A DNA stretch of 64,000 nt, taken from positions 50,710-114,709 of the forward strand of contig NZ_LVHI01000005.1 of assembly GCF_001645385.1 (NCBI RefSeq), read 5' to 3'. This document shows positions 9,028 to 18,675 of the stretch, in pieces. The stretch's first letter is position 1, and each line of letters begins with the position of its first letter. The position numbers were made by a program, and so were the translations under genes. The notes below the pieces were generated by a model. It ran no database searches. It saw nothing but the letters and a program-made list of their open reading frames with translations, and had not been told where the DNA came from. The stretch is from Rhodococcoides kyotonense (GTDB taxonomy: Bacteria; Actinomycetota; Actinomycetes; Mycobacteriales; Mycobacteriaceae).

Positions 9028-10110
9028 TTGAGAGCGTTGCAATACCGAAGTTTCGGTGCACCACCACAGGTCGTCGACGTACCCCGTCCCGAACCGGGGC
9101 CTGGCCAGGTGCTGATACGAATAACTGCTGCGGGCATCTGCCACTCCGACCTGCACATCATGTCGGTCGCGGAGGAACACTACCGCTACGGCGCACTGCC
9201 CTTGACGCTCGGACATGAGGCCGCAGGCATCGTGGTCGCGGCCGGCGCCGGGGCGAATCACTTCAAGACCGGTACTAACGTGCTGGTGTATGGGCCGTGG
9301 GGATGCGGGGTGTGCCGCAATTGCGCTGCAGGGCAGGAGAACTACTGCACCGACAGCACTGGCGTCCGACCTCCAGGCATAGCCGTAGACGGTGCTCTCG
9401 CCGAGTATCTGCTGGTTGATCATGAGCGTCACCTCATCCCTCTCGGTGATCTCGACCCAATTCAAGCCGTCGCGCTGACCGACGCAGGTCTGACGTCCTA
9501 CCACTCGGTAAAGACTTCGATCGACAGGCTCGGCCCTGGAACGATATCGGTCGTCATCGGCGCAGGCGGACTGGGCCATTTGGCAATCCAGATAATTCGG
9601 GCGGTGGGGGCCGCGACAGTCGTCGCAGTCGATGTCACTTCGGACAAACTCGCACTCGCCCGGTCAGTCGGAGCTGACCACACTGTCACCGCAGGACCCG
9701 GCGCTGCGGCGGAAATACTCCACTTGTCCCGCGGCCGCGGTGTCGATGCGGTCTTCGACTTCGTTGGGTCCGAGGCGACGGTCGAACTCGCCGGTCGTAT
9801 CGCCGGCACCTTTTCCGACATCAACGTGGTCGGCGTGGGGCGAGGCACCTTGCCTGTGGGGTATCGACGGCTTCCGTTCGAGACGTCCGTTCGCAGCTCG
9901 TTCTGGGGAAGCCGCTCGGAACTGTGGGAAGTCGTGGACCTTGCTCACGCAGGGAAGTTGGCGGTAACTGTGCAGACCTACACCCTCGATCAGGCGTCCG
10001 CTGCCTACGACCAACTTGCAAGGGGCGATATTCTGGGGCGCGCGATAGTCGTTCCTGAAATCAGTATTGATAGGCCAGGAGCGTCTACGGGGTTGGGCAT
10101 GGGCATGTAG
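9028..10110 (+). CDS. Zinc-dependent alcohol dehydrogenase (MDR family)
   Basis: 360-residue medium-chain dehydrogenase. Catalytic zinc ligands are Cys in GICHSDLH and His-Glu in LGHEAAG. A structural zinc site has four Cys in GCGVCRNCAAGQENYC. The cofactor fold carries VIGAGGLGHLAIQ, followed by VAVDVTSDKLALA, whose acidic strand end suggests NAD(H). I start at TTG 9028 with GCGAGG upstream; the frame is open back to 8875 but that part covers the preceding terminator and has no family similarity. It probably oxidises the alcohol substrate or a later hydroxy intermediate of the pathway. The C-terminus IDRPGASTGLGMGM is longer than usual. Confidence 0.9.
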   Translation: MRALQYRSFGAPPQVVDVPRPEPGPGQVLIRITAAGICHSDLHIMSVAEEHYRYGALPLTLGHEAAGIVVAAGAGANHFKTGTNVLVYGPWGCGVCRNCAAGQENYCTDSTGVRPPGIAVDGALAEYLLVDHERHLIPLGDLDPIQAVALTDAGLTSYHSVKTSIDRLGPGTISVVIGAGGLGHLAIQIIRAVGAATVVAVDVTSDKLALARSVGADHTVTAGPGAAAEILHLSRGRGVDAVFDFVGSEATVELAGRIAGTFSDINVVGVGRGTLPVGYRRLPFETSVRSSFWGSRSELWEVVDLAHAGKLAVTVQTYTLDQASAAYDQLARGDILGRAIVVPEISIDRPGASTGLGMGM

Positions 10111-11143
10111 CCACCGTGAGCTGAGTCGATTAGCGCGGCCTCGGCGAACTCTCGGACATTCTCGTCGATAGAGACGGGCCCAAGAGCGACAGGATCAGCG
10201 GCGTCCGCGGCGCAGAGCCTCCGACCTCCGCAGACGTTGTACGAGACGTCGAGTTTAAATCCCGGTGGATCTCGTGGTTTGAGCGCGATGCAATCCCCTG
10301 ACCTGTCATGCGAGACCCCCTGGCTTCGCGGCGGACTGTCGAAAAATTCGAGCTGCCCCGCGAGTTCAGTTGCCTTGTGGGTTGGGTTCAAGCTCCGATT
10401 AGCAGGGAGATCTTATGGAATGACGCATCGCAAGTGTCACAGCGATTCGAACGCGACTCGCCACGACGCTCTGAGCCTGTAGTAAGAGTCGAGAAGCTCT
10501 GGAACCGAAATGTCTTTCAGGGTCTTCGATTACTCGGGGCTGGTGCATTTCGGTCAGTTGACGGTCTTGGATCTGCGGCGCGATTTGCGTAGGTTCTCGA
10601 CGCTAGGCAGGTGCTACGAACCTCACCGCCCCCCTCCTCGCTCAGCTTGCCGACCGCGCCGCCCTCCCAGCCTGCGAGCCGCGACCGCCCCCGGCGTCCT
10701 ATGGCGGCCAGTTCTACGGACCCGAAAGACTTCCTCGGACAACGCGGCTACCCCACCGTCGTCACCTCCACCCAAGCCTCCTACGACCTCGAAGCACAAC
10801 AACGGCTATGGGACGTCTCCGATAAACTCACTGACGTCGAATACACTAGGACGCCTGCTTATCGCGCCCAGCCGCTATTCCGAACCCGCCGCGACGGTGC
10901 AGGAGCGCACACCTATCGCCTTCACGGCAAGATCGAGGCGCTTGACAGTGCCGTTTCTGCCCAATCTGCAGCACCTTGGGAATTCTCGAAAGCGCTGAGT
11001 TAGGGTCCCCGGGCCGACGATGTTGCTGGGCGACGAGCGCTGCACAGATGGGCCAGATCATATGGACAGGCGCTAGTATTATCCGCTGTCGGAAACCTCC
11101 GTGTTTCGGGTCGTGGCACCGGAAATCGCAGTCATGCAATAAA
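10111..11143. other. Gene-poor stretch with a decayed dehydrogenase fragment
   Basis: No intact gene is supported here. The middle holds the SDR remnant listed separately. Open frames on both strands lack ribosome sites and recognisable family features. Confidence 0.6.
10611..10850 (+). pseudogene. C-terminal remnant of an SDR-family dehydrogenase, frameshifted
   Basis: Translating in two frames gives a recognisable C-terminal SDR segment. NLTAPLLAQLADRAALPA and YGGQFYGP are in one frame, then DFLGQRGYPTVVTSTQASYD and RLWDVSDKLTDVEY in another. The shift lies near 10718-10726, between GGQFYGP and the following DFLG. This FYGP..GYP...LW.VSE.LT pattern is the tail of actinobacterial protochlorophyllide-reductase-like SDRs. 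No Rossmann domain or start is present upstream, so it is an inactive fragment. Its survival next to a degenerate recombinase suggests past deletion or insertion events. Confidence 0.5.
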
Positions 11144-12136
11144 TTACAGCTCGCCGGCGCCGATTTCGTCCAGTAGGTCGAGGGTGCGCTGCAGAAGGTG
11201 CTCGATCCGGTCTTCAATATCGTCGACAAGACCCGGGACATCCGTCATGGCGGTATGAGCCAGGCTGCGTGCCTGTACGCCGCGTTCGTAATATCCCGGA
11301 TCCAAATCGACCGAAACCGGTTCGGTCGTCGACGTTTCAGTGAAGTCCTGGTTGTTCTCGTCGTCGATGTGGCGGCTGGGTCTGCGGGCTTTGCGCCTTG
11401 GTGGGATGTCGGTGAGGTAAGCGTGGACGACCGCGGCGATCGCGTCTGGTGTCATCGGTGTGGGTGGAAACGGCATGTGTCCCCACTGATCGATCGGGAC
11501 TGCGACCGGGCCCGGCCGTCGGGGCCACTCCCCCATGTCAGGAAAACGGCTGCGCTGCAATTGTTTTGCGAGCAGCGACGTGGAGGGGTAGCGGTCGGAG
11601 AAGTGCAGAACCTCCCACCAACGATTCCAGATTCGAGCGGCAGATTCGCTGTCCGCCGTATTGGCCGGGATTCGGATGAGATGACGGCCACCGATCCACA
11701 CATCCGGCCCGTCGACTGAGACGTCCGTGTGGTCGAGCTCGGCGATCGCCCGGAAGGACAAGCCGGCACCCGCGAGCAGCAGCAGGACCGCATCCCGGCG
11801 TCCGAACAACGCTTCCGCCGTGCCAGTGGTGGGCAGTACGGCCGCGATCGCGCGTAGGCGTGTGGCGAGGCGGCCGATACGACCGCTCCGCACACCATCG
11901 AGAGCGAGACGGATCGACGTCACGCTGCCCGGCGGGAAGTGGTCGGCGTCGAGGTGCTGGCGGTTGATCGCCGACACCCGCCGTCTCTGCACCGCATCAC
12001 CAGCCGGGTTTTCGTCTAAAAATTCGGCCACGGTCATCGGAGTTGCTGGAAGTGAGGTCAATTCGGCTGCGGCGCACCAGTCGACGAACAATGCCCAGTC
12101 GTAGCGGTATTGCGTCGCCGGCCGTGTCGGTGCCAC
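11144..12136 (-). CDS. Tyrosine-recombinase-like protein lacking the catalytic motifs
   Basis: 330 residues beginning with a SAM-like core-binding segment (QYRYDWALFVDWCAAAE, then TPMTVAEFL and RRVSAINRQHL). A partial catalytic-fold segment follows (RRDAVLLLLAGAGLSFRAIAELDHTDV). The usual HxLR, late His and Tyr nucleophile of tyrosine recombinases are not visible. The C-terminal third is specific to this family and ends in a predicted helix (LVDDIEDRIEHLLQRTLDL). A homologue lies on the plus strand at 46631-47623 with an internal stop. Function is unknown: a structural or regulatory partner of an active recombinase, or a decayed integrase. Confidence refers to it being a real gene. Confidence 0.7.
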   Translation of the reverse strand: MAPTRPATQYRYDWALFVDWCAAAELTSLPATPMTVAEFLDENPAGDAVQRRRVSAINRQHLDADHFPPGSVTSIRLALDGVRSGRIGRLATRLRAIAAVLPTTGTAEALFGRRDAVLLLLAGAGLSFRAIAELDHTDVSVDGPDVWIGGRHLIRIPANTADSESAARIWNRWWEVLHFSDRYPSTSLLAKQLQRSRFPDMGEWPRRPGPVAVPIDQWGHMPFPPTPMTPDAIAAVVHAYLTDIPPRRKARRPSRHIDDENNQDFTETSTTEPVSVDLDPGYYERGVQARSLAHTAMTDVPGLVDDIEDRIEHLLQRTLDLLDEIGAGEL

Positions 12137-12644
12137 GCGCTCACGCTACCGGGCGAGGCCGACACATTCGAGGACCCGCAGCGTCGGCCGCTCACTCGAC
12201 CTCATCAACGGTCAACGTGGTGACAGCGGCCGGTCATCGCTGTCTGTTCGCGATCACTTCTCAAAGCAGCATGTCTCGTCGCCGGCGCAAGTGCACAGCG
12301 CGGCTGTGACCGGTGTTCGATACGACCCGCCACGTGCCGCCGCTATCGACCCAACGGGCCACCGTTGCCGACGAACTCATCGCCACTCGCACCCCTTCTC
12401 GGTCGCGCTGTCCGCCACGTTCATTTGACACGCCTTCGCTGTGCCGAATGGCGTTTGGACCCACCCTAGGCAGCCGAAGCGGCCGTGGCCCGGCAGAGAG
12501 TACCGTCGGTAAGCGCCATTTCCGCACCGTCAAGAGATCTTGACGAATTTCGACTTCTGCAGTTCGAGCAGTTCCGGCCTGCAGTGAATGCTTCTGTGCG
12601 CTTGGTGGGCACAACGATCGTCGGGTGCGAGGCGTGGACCGTGG
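12137..12644. other. Intergenic stretch without a supported gene
   Basis: Short open frames occur on both strands, but none has a ribosome site or family signature. I see no strong repeat. Confidence 0.5.
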
Positions 12645-12872
12645 TTATTCGTCCCAGACCCCGTCGGTCCATTTTGTGCGTGTGATCATCGACGGACCGC
12701 CGCGGCTGTCCCACGTTTGGACCAGGTAGTGCTCGGTGGGCTCGTCGACGATCATGTCCCAAATGGATGCTCTACCTCGCACGGCGATCCGGAAGGTCCG
12801 CGTCCCGATGCGCGAGCCCTCGAACGACCCGAACCGATCGAACACCTCGCCGTCGAGAGTGATGAACCACAT
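12645..12872 (-). CDS. Small hypothetical protein
   Basis: 75 residues (MWFITLDGEVFDRF... ending in TKWTDGVWDE) with a soluble, beta-rich look. I do not recognise it. No ribosome site precedes the ATG. The frame stays open upstream to the stop of the next gene, so the real start may be a rare codon or the gene may be a 5'-truncated fragment. It follows a frameshifted gene on the same strand, so both may be remnants of one operon. Confidence 0.35.
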   Translation of the reverse strand: MWFITLDGEVFDRFGSFEGSRIGTRTFRIAVRGRASIWDMIVDEPTEHYLVQTWDSRGGPSMITRTKWTDGVWDE

Positions 12873-12911
12873 CTGCGTCTTGCAGAGGATGGTTACCTCT
12901 TCGATGCTCTC

Positions 12912-13690
12912 TCACTGTGATTCGTCGATCGGCGGCACCCCTGACTCCAGAATGGGGTCGCCGTCGAATCGCTCGACGGTCACCGACACCGGACCCGAGG
13001 CGATACCGGTGCGCACCGAGATGAGGTCGTTGCCGGCTTCGACTACCGAACCACTGCTGTAGGTCTCGGTCGGATCGGTATCACGTCCTGAGATCAGGAA
13101 CGTGTGGTAGCTGACCGCAACGTTCCCCAAGGAGTTGGCCGGTCGTGCGGCCGGGGTTTCGTCTCGTTCGTGGCGGCGTGGCGTGACCGACGTCAGTGAT
13201 CGTGGATCGAAGTCGTCACCGGTCTTGAGCACCCGCAAGCCGCCGGCGTCGGACGTCGGCCAGATCTGCAGGCGCACGGTCACATCGGAACGGTGCACGT
13301 CCCGTCCGCGGGCCGACACACGCACCCCATACCTGCCCCCGGTGCGGTGTCGGGCATCGTGATCGCGGTTGCAGCCAGTGCTTCGAGAGTCTGGACGTGT
13401 GTGGCTGGATGCGGAAGAAGTCGAAGCTGTGAGGTGGTCTCGATCGTCGCTTCCTCGACGGTCTTCCAGTCGTCCAGATCGTCGTCGGGTGCGCCGTCGA
13501 GACCCTCGGTGACGACCTCCGTGACTCCGTAGGTGGCGCCGGTGTAGATCCCCGCACAGTCATTCCCGAAGTACGCCAGGCGCCCGGAATTGGGCGATGT
13601 CAGATCCAGTTCGACGAGTATCCCGGCGCCCCCCCCTGGAGGTACAGGATGGGCATGGCCGAATCGACGAGTGTCACCGTACGCACACAC
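12912..13690 (-). pseudogene. Frameshifted hypothetical protein gene
   Basis: Three frame segments join into one plausible protein. The start segment is GTG-ACA-CTC (VTLVDSAMPILYLQGG, from about 13678). A shift at the run of seven C near 13630 leads into AGILVELDLTSPNSGRLAYF and a long segment ending TAPGAG. A second shift at a G-run near 13340 leads into GRYGVRVSARGRDVHRSDVT and VRLQIWPTSDAGG, ending PPIDESQ. Both shifts fall on homopolymers, so sequencing error is as likely as true decay. The product is not a family I recognise. Reading either half alone gives overlapping ORFs with unnatural ends, which argues against two separate genes. Confidence 0.5.
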
Positions 13691-14017
13691 GAAACACTAC
13701 GCACACGGCGCGCACCCAGCGGCAATGCACAGTTGCGGCACCGTCAACGCATCCTGACGATGCATGCGTGTTCCCGCAGTTTGGGGGAAATCGCAAGGGG
13801 CCGTTGTGGTTCGCGAGCGCCGGGCCCGGACCTTCGGCTGCGCAGCCGCGCACGGATCTGCTACGTCGCCGAATCCGGCATTTCACGTTGCTCGAAACGT
13901 GGTGCGGGATGCGGGCTGTCCTCGATACGAACGCATCCCACTTGCGATGGCACGTCTCGTATAGGTCATCGAACCGTATGCGCTGGCCGGTCTGTCGCCG
14001 TGTCAGCGCGGCCGCGT
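13691..14017. other. Intergenic stretch with a partial hairpin element
   Basis: No gene supported. At 13725-13763 a segment (ATGCACAGTT..GCACCGTCA..ATCCTGACGATGC) matches in pattern an element at 31030-31070. It forms an imperfect 9-base hairpin. Confidence 0.4.
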
Positions 14018-15085
14018 TCATTCGTGTTCTGGCGTGCGACGTGTGTGTTCGACGTCGGAAAGCTCTGCGTAGTCCAAGGCGGTGGTGAGTTCACCGTCCG
14101 TGGGAACCAGCTCGCGCACGTTCTCAGGGAGTGTGTCGTAGGTGTAGCCGGCGACCGCCAATGGAGCTGTGGCACCAGCGAGTGAGTATCGAACAACGCT
14201 GTCGTTGCGGTCAGCGCACAGCAAGATTCCTATTGTGAATGCGTGACGTGTGTGCTCGCGCAGATGGTCATCGACCCAAGAGACATAAAATCCGAGTTTG
14301 CCGAGATATTCCGGTTGGAACCGCCCGACCTTGAGCTCGACGACAACGAACCGGGACTGCATCCAGTTGAAGAACAGCAGGTCGATGTAGAAGTCGTCGC
14401 CATCGACTTCGAAGTGGTACTGCCGGCCGACGAAGGCGAACCCGTGGCCTAGTTCGAGAAGGACACGCTCCATCCTCGCCACCAGAGCGTGTTCGAGCTC
14501 GCGTTCGGCTACCCGATCGGTGAGGTCGAGGAAGTCGAAAACGTACGGATCCCGTACCAACTGCTGGACGAGCTCGGATTCGCCGGCGGGTAGTTGTGCG
14601 GCGAAGTTCGACGGCGCCGATCCGACGCGGCGGTCGAGCTGACTGTCTATCTGGTGGATCAGAACGTTGCGTGACCACCCACGTTCGGCTGCCGCTGCGG
14701 CGTACCAATCCCGTGCCGGCTGGTCGTCGACGCGGTCGATCAGCGCCACCACGTGACCCCAGGGCAATTGTCCAACAGCTTGTTGGACGATTGCCGATCG
14801 AGGCCAGGTGTCGGCGATACGCCGCATGTTGTGCAGATTGCTGCGCGAGAACCCACGCATCGCGGGGAACTCGGACCGAAGGTCCGCGGCCACCCTGTCG
14901 ATGACTTTCGCACCCCATGTCTCGCCGGCCTGTCGATCGAGGATGGCCCGACCGATATCCCAGTAGAGCAACAGCAATTCAGTGTTGACTACCCGTGTCG
15001 CACGCGTGCGAGCTGCGCGGACGTGAGACTTGAGTTGTTCGACGAAGTCGTCGTACCCCTCGGGCAACACCGACGTCTCGTTCAT
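14018..15085 (-). CDS. YhcG-type PDDEXK nuclease-domain protein (DUF1016)
   Basis: 355 residues with the two domains of the YhcG family. The N-terminal DUF1016 part runs over about residues 10-180 (LLLYWDIGRAILDRQ, SNLHNMRRIADTWP, LPWGHVVALID). A C-terminal PDDEXK nuclease part has YHFEVDGDDFYIDLLFFN and FVVVELKVGRFQPEY, giving a D..ELK active site. ATG at 15085 is chosen because GTGGAG lies just upstream; ten extra residues of the longer frame look non-native. Members often sit beside restriction-modification genes and are linked to DNA processing or defence. Here it stands alone, with no methylase or restriction gene visible. Confidence 0.82.
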   Translation of the reverse strand: MNETSVLPEGYDDFVEQLKSHVRAARTRATRVVNTELLLLYWDIGRAILDRQAGETWGAKVIDRVAADLRSEFPAMRGFSRSNLHNMRRIADTWPRSAIVQQAVGQLPWGHVVALIDRVDDQPARDWYAAAAAERGWSRNVLIHQIDSQLDRRVGSAPSNFAAQLPAGESELVQQLVRDPYVFDFLDLTDRVAERELEHALVARMERVLLELGHGFAFVGRQYHFEVDGDDFYIDLLFFNWMQSRFVVVELKVGRFQPEYLGKLGFYVSWVDDHLREHTRHAFTIGILLCADRNDSVVRYSLAGATAPLAVAGYTYDTLPENVRELVPTDGELTTALDYAELSDVEHTRRTPEHE

Positions 15086-15674
15086 CCACGCTCCACTCAC
15101 TCTGGGCCCTACCACCGCTCAGGGTCCGCGCGGCCCAGGCGGTGGAAGAGATCCACTGTTCGATGAAGGTTAGCGCCTGCGAACATTCAAGCGCAAAACA
15201 AGACTTTACGAAACATATTGCGTAAGCGCGTAATTCGCGCGAAGTGTTACGCGTAACCAGCCCTGGCCGTGCGCAATTCCCCAGTTCGCGTGCGAAGCCC
15301 ACGCGAAGCCGTGCGCAGCCCGGCACAGTGCATAGTCGTGTATGACGTGGCGCCGAGCTGACCCTATACTCGACGCCTTGTCAGGCTAGTTCGTTGTGTG
15401 CATCGGCTTCGGCAAGCAGGAAGGCGGTGGCGCGACCTCCGAAGAACGCTTCCGTCGCTAATCGCCGTGTCGCCGACGTGGTGGGCCAGATGACGGCGAG
15501 TACTGGGCGGTGATCCGAGGCCGGGGCATTCCGGCGCCGAGGGTCATCGTCGATCGAGGCGGTCACGCCTGCTGCGTCGGCAGTGACGGCGCCGACGTCG
15601 ACCCATTCGACGAGTGCGGTCACCGTCGAGAGACAATTCGAGTTCTGTTCTCCGACACTGTGTTCCGATGACGA
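15086..15674. other. Intergenic stretch, doubtful small minus-strand ORF
   Basis: 15181-15320 is rich in short GCG/CGC-containing near repeats. An 80-codon minus-strand frame at 15381-15623 (MTALVEWVDVGAV... ending LAEADAHNELA) has no ribosome site or family match. It may be a gene fragment; I do not call it. Confidence 0.4.
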
Positions 15675-16388
15675 TCAACGGTGCCGCGGTTGCGGGCCTG
15701 CAGCGGCGATCTGTTCGGCGAGGACGGTGATCGGGACGTTGCTGTCCTGCGACCACCTCGACAGCAGCTCGAACGCCTGCACCGCGTCGATGCCGTGACG
15801 CTCCATGAGCTTTCCCTTGGCCTGCCCGATCAGATCCCGCGACGCCAACGCGTACTCGAATTTTTCGTTCTTGCTGGCGGTGTAGAGCGCGATCGCCGCG
15901 TGGGTGGCGAGGGCGAGCCCGATCTCGACATCGTCGTCGGTGAACGCATCCAACTCCCGCGCGAAGATGTTCAACGCACCGAGCGCGTCATCGCCGGTGT
16001 AGAGCGTGTAGGAAAGGGTGCTGTTGATCCCCGCTTGTGCGGCCGCCGGTCCGAATCGCGGCCACCGGGCGTCGGCTGCGAGATCGCCACTGACCACCAC
16101 CGCGGGTCGGTGGCGTGCGGCATCCAGACACGCCCCCCGCAGCTGTTCCTGCAGCTCGTCCAACCGCACCGGTAGATCGCTGGTCGGGGCGTGTGAGCTG
16201 AACGTCCGCTTGCCCACGATCATGAGGATGTCGGCACTGTCCGCGCCGGAAATCAGGCCGACGACGCTGGCCGTCACACGCGCGAGGGTGTCATCGACGC
16301 TTCGAGGGGCGAAGAACGAACGCGATGCTTCGGCCATCACATGCGCGAGCAACTGGTGGGTCGGCATCTCGTCGGGTCGTGTCGTCAC
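15675..16388 (-). CDS. GAF and ANTAR domain antitermination-type regulator
   Basis: 237 residues: a GAF-type sensor over about residues 20-165 (SVVGLISGADSADILM, LNIFARELDAFTDDDVEIG), then a C-terminal ANTAR domain (EYALASRDLIGQAKGKLMER, AVQAFELLSRWSQ). ANTAR domains bind paired hairpins in leader RNA and block termination. GTG at 16388 has AAAGG eight bases upstream. A paralogue with the same layout lies at 17297-18052. Such proteins are abundant in Mycobacterium, Rhodococcus and relatives. The signal is unknown; no ANTAR-type double hairpin was identified by eye. Confidence 0.88.
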   Translation of the reverse strand: MTTRPDEMPTHQLLAHVMAEASRSFFAPRSVDDTLARVTASVVGLISGADSADILMIVGKRTFSSHAPTSDLPVRLDELQEQLRGACLDAARHRPAVVVSGDLAADARWPRFGPAAAQAGINSTLSYTLYTGDDALGALNIFARELDAFTDDDVEIGLALATHAAIALYTASKNEKFEYALASRDLIGQAKGKLMERHGIDAVQAFELLSRWSQDSNVPITVLAEQIAAAGPQPRHR

Positions 16389-17296
16389 GAAGAGCACCTT
16401 TCACAGGTAGTCCCCCGTCCCCGACGCAGGGAGCGACATTCACGCACACGACGGCCACGTAGGGAGGGCGACCCCCGGCAGCTGCGCCACGCGAGTCCAT
16501 CACCCGCGTCGACGCTGTACCCGGGAACCGGCAGTGACACAGCCACCCGTTGCTCGAGTGCACCCATCACTACGTACCTACCGACGACCCTACGTCACCG
16601 TCCCGGTGTCCGCGCCCTACGAGCACGCCTCGTGCCGCCGGAGACCGCCGTGCCACTGCGGGACGTTTTCCCTGTGCTGCAGGCGAACCGCCGACGCTGA
16701 CTACCCAGCTGCGGTCTCGCCAGACGCGCTTGTCTTCGGGCCATCCCACCGCCACAGCGTCAAACGACCACCGACACAACGACACCCGACAGATCGAGAC
16801 TGTCCCAATCCGAGACCGAGCGAGAGGCTTTCGGCCCAAGGGACGTCACTGCGAGCGCCGCCTATCGTGGCCGTCTCACGACACCTGCCGAATGCGGTTC
16901 TTCGCACCCGCGACGACCCACCTGTAGGACACCCTCGACCGATCCAGTCCCGGACTGCGCGGTAGATCTCTGAGTCGACGCAGTTCGATTACGACCTAAA
17001 AGTTTTCCCAATCCAGGACTCGACAGGGGCGTTGTGTCTTGGCCGATGTATCTCTCGCGTGTCCGCAGGCGCGGGATGCGAGAGGGTTGGGCGGGGCGGT
17101 ATGTGGGCACAGCTCTCCATAGCCTCGAACTGTTCCCGGGAGTAGCTCGTGGCCAGGTGCTGTCGGTTCAATCCGGCAGCCGACAGCACCGACCGAAAGT
17201 AGATCCCCGGCCCGTGGGTGGTCGACAGGGGTGGCGCACAGTATGCGCTGGCTATTCGTTTGCCCTCGATGAGCGATGCCGCGACGGTGGGCGGTG
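16389..17296. other. 900-base gap between the two GAF-ANTAR genes
   Basis: Several short overlapping frames exist on both strands, but none has a convincing start or known domain. I see no clear repeat or terminator. Composition is like the neighbouring coding DNA, which suggests decayed genes. Confidence 0.5.
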
Positions 17297-18052
17297 CTAC
17301 GGCTTCGGGCTATCGATGACCGAGTTGATCGGGTGTTCGGCGTCGACGAGCGACTGCGCGACCGCGCGCAGTGGAATGTTCTCCGACTGCGAGAGTGCGA
17401 TCAGTAGATCGAACGCGGCGACTGCGTCGAGGTCGTAGCGTTCCATCAGCATTCCTTTGGCTTGGCCGATGATGTCTCGGCTGGCCAGTGCGGTCTCGTA
17501 CTGCTCGCGTTCGCCTGCAGCGAGCATGGCGATCGCAGCGTGGGCCGCAATTGCCTGCCCCACGATCACCGCGTCGGAATCGAAGGCGTGTGCGGTGCGG
17601 CTGTAGAGCACCAGCGCACCGAGATCGCCTTGACCGGTGTAGAGCCGAAACGCTGCGAGTGACCAGATCCCCGAATCGACGGCAACGGCGGCGAAGCTAG
17701 GCCACCGCGTTTCGGTTTCCAAGTCGGCCGACACGACGGTGTCCGCGTGCCACAGTTCGTCGTCGATCGGCCCTTCCCCGGACTCGTACTGCAACCGACA
17801 CAGTTCCTCGGCTACCGGATCGGTGCAGGCGACGACGCTACGGACACCGCGCCGCAGCGTGGTCACGCATCCGCAGTCGGCGTCGTCGAGCAATTTCACC
17901 GACCGCTCGAGGACGTCGGTGATGGTGTCGGTCACCGACATCCGACGTGTACGCAGCTCCCGCGCGAATTCGGCCATCGCGGCGGCCCACCCCGTATCAC
18001 CCGGCGTCGGATCGTCAGGTCCTGAGCGAGCGTTGTGCGATGTCGATGCCAT
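17297..18052 (-). CDS. GAF and ANTAR domain antitermination-type regulator
   Basis: 251 residues with the same architecture as the gene at 15675. A GAF-type domain (LQYESGEGPIDDELWHADTV, LVLYSRTAHAFDSDA) precedes an ANTAR helix bundle (YETALASRDIIGQAKGMLME, AVAAFDLLIALSQSENIPL). ATG at 18052 is taken because the family-like sequence begins there; the open frame runs further up to 18211 without similarity. The GAF part has the PxxEELCRLQYESGEGP pattern common in actinobacterial GAF-ANTAR proteins. It probably regulates by RNA antitermination; targets are unknown. Confidence 0.87.
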   Translation of the reverse strand: MASTSHNARSGPDDPTPGDTGWAAAMAEFARELRTRRMSVTDTITDVLERSVKLLDDADCGCVTTLRRGVRSVVACTDPVAEELCRLQYESGEGPIDDELWHADTVVSADLETETRWPSFAAVAVDSGIWSLAAFRLYTGQGDLGALVLYSRTAHAFDSDAVIVGQAIAAHAAIAMLAAGEREQYETALASRDIIGQAKGMLMERYDLDAVAAFDLLIALSQSENIPLRAVAQSLVDAEHPINSVIDSPKP

Positions 18053-18675
18053 GTGCGGCCACGCTGTCCTTCCCTCGGACGTCCGAAAACTCTCGAGTAC
18101 GAAAACGGCTCGAATCGAGCCGACTGTCGTGTTCTCGGGAGATGAACGCCGCGCATCTGGACGTACTCGACACCGCCTATGCACGCGGGCGTGATCGAGC
18201 ACGAAAATCATACGTCAGCACACCGACTCGACACGGTGAACCACAATCGAGCATCCACACCGAGAAACAGAGCTCGCGCCACCGACACCGGGTGGCTGAT
18301 CGCGCATGCCCTCTCGAAGTCGAGTCCCCGGTATCGCGCACACGCCTGGCGTGAAGCCCGAGACACCGGCGGCGGCGACCCTTTCCAGCGTGGAAAGCGA
18401 ACCGGTGCACCCCGGCACGCCGCGGCGGCGTGCGTCAGCGTCGCCGGACTCGATCCCCTCCCCGGTGAAGACCGTATCGGTGCGTATGCAGGTGTAGTGC
18501 TGCACGGAGTGCTGCATCGTCCATCCACCCCGAGACCCCGTGACTGGAACGTGATATCTGCGTGTCGAAAACGTTGCACACTGTGAGCGGATGCGAGATC
18601 TGCGGTTGACATAGTTTTCTGTCGAAACATCCCCGTTCACCACGTACGGAATCGACGCGATGAAAGGCCGCTCCT
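18053..18675. other. Intergenic stretch without a supported gene
   Basis: It separates a minus-strand and a plus-strand regulator gene, so promoters for both are expected. Overlapping frames on both strands lack ribosome sites and family features. Confidence 0.5.

Noticed and set aside
10005..10391. 128-codon minus-strand frame at the end of the alcohol dehydrogenase
   Set aside because: It overlaps a real gene by 100 bases, has no ribosome site and no recognisable domain.
15381..15623. 80-codon minus-strand frame after the YhcG gene
   Set aside because: No ribosome site or family; may be a gene remnant, but not enough support to call.
16989..17189. 66-codon minus-strand frame with LNRQHLATSY, slightly like the recombinase motif INRQHLD
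   Set aside because: Similarity is limited to about six residues and no further recombinase sequence follows.
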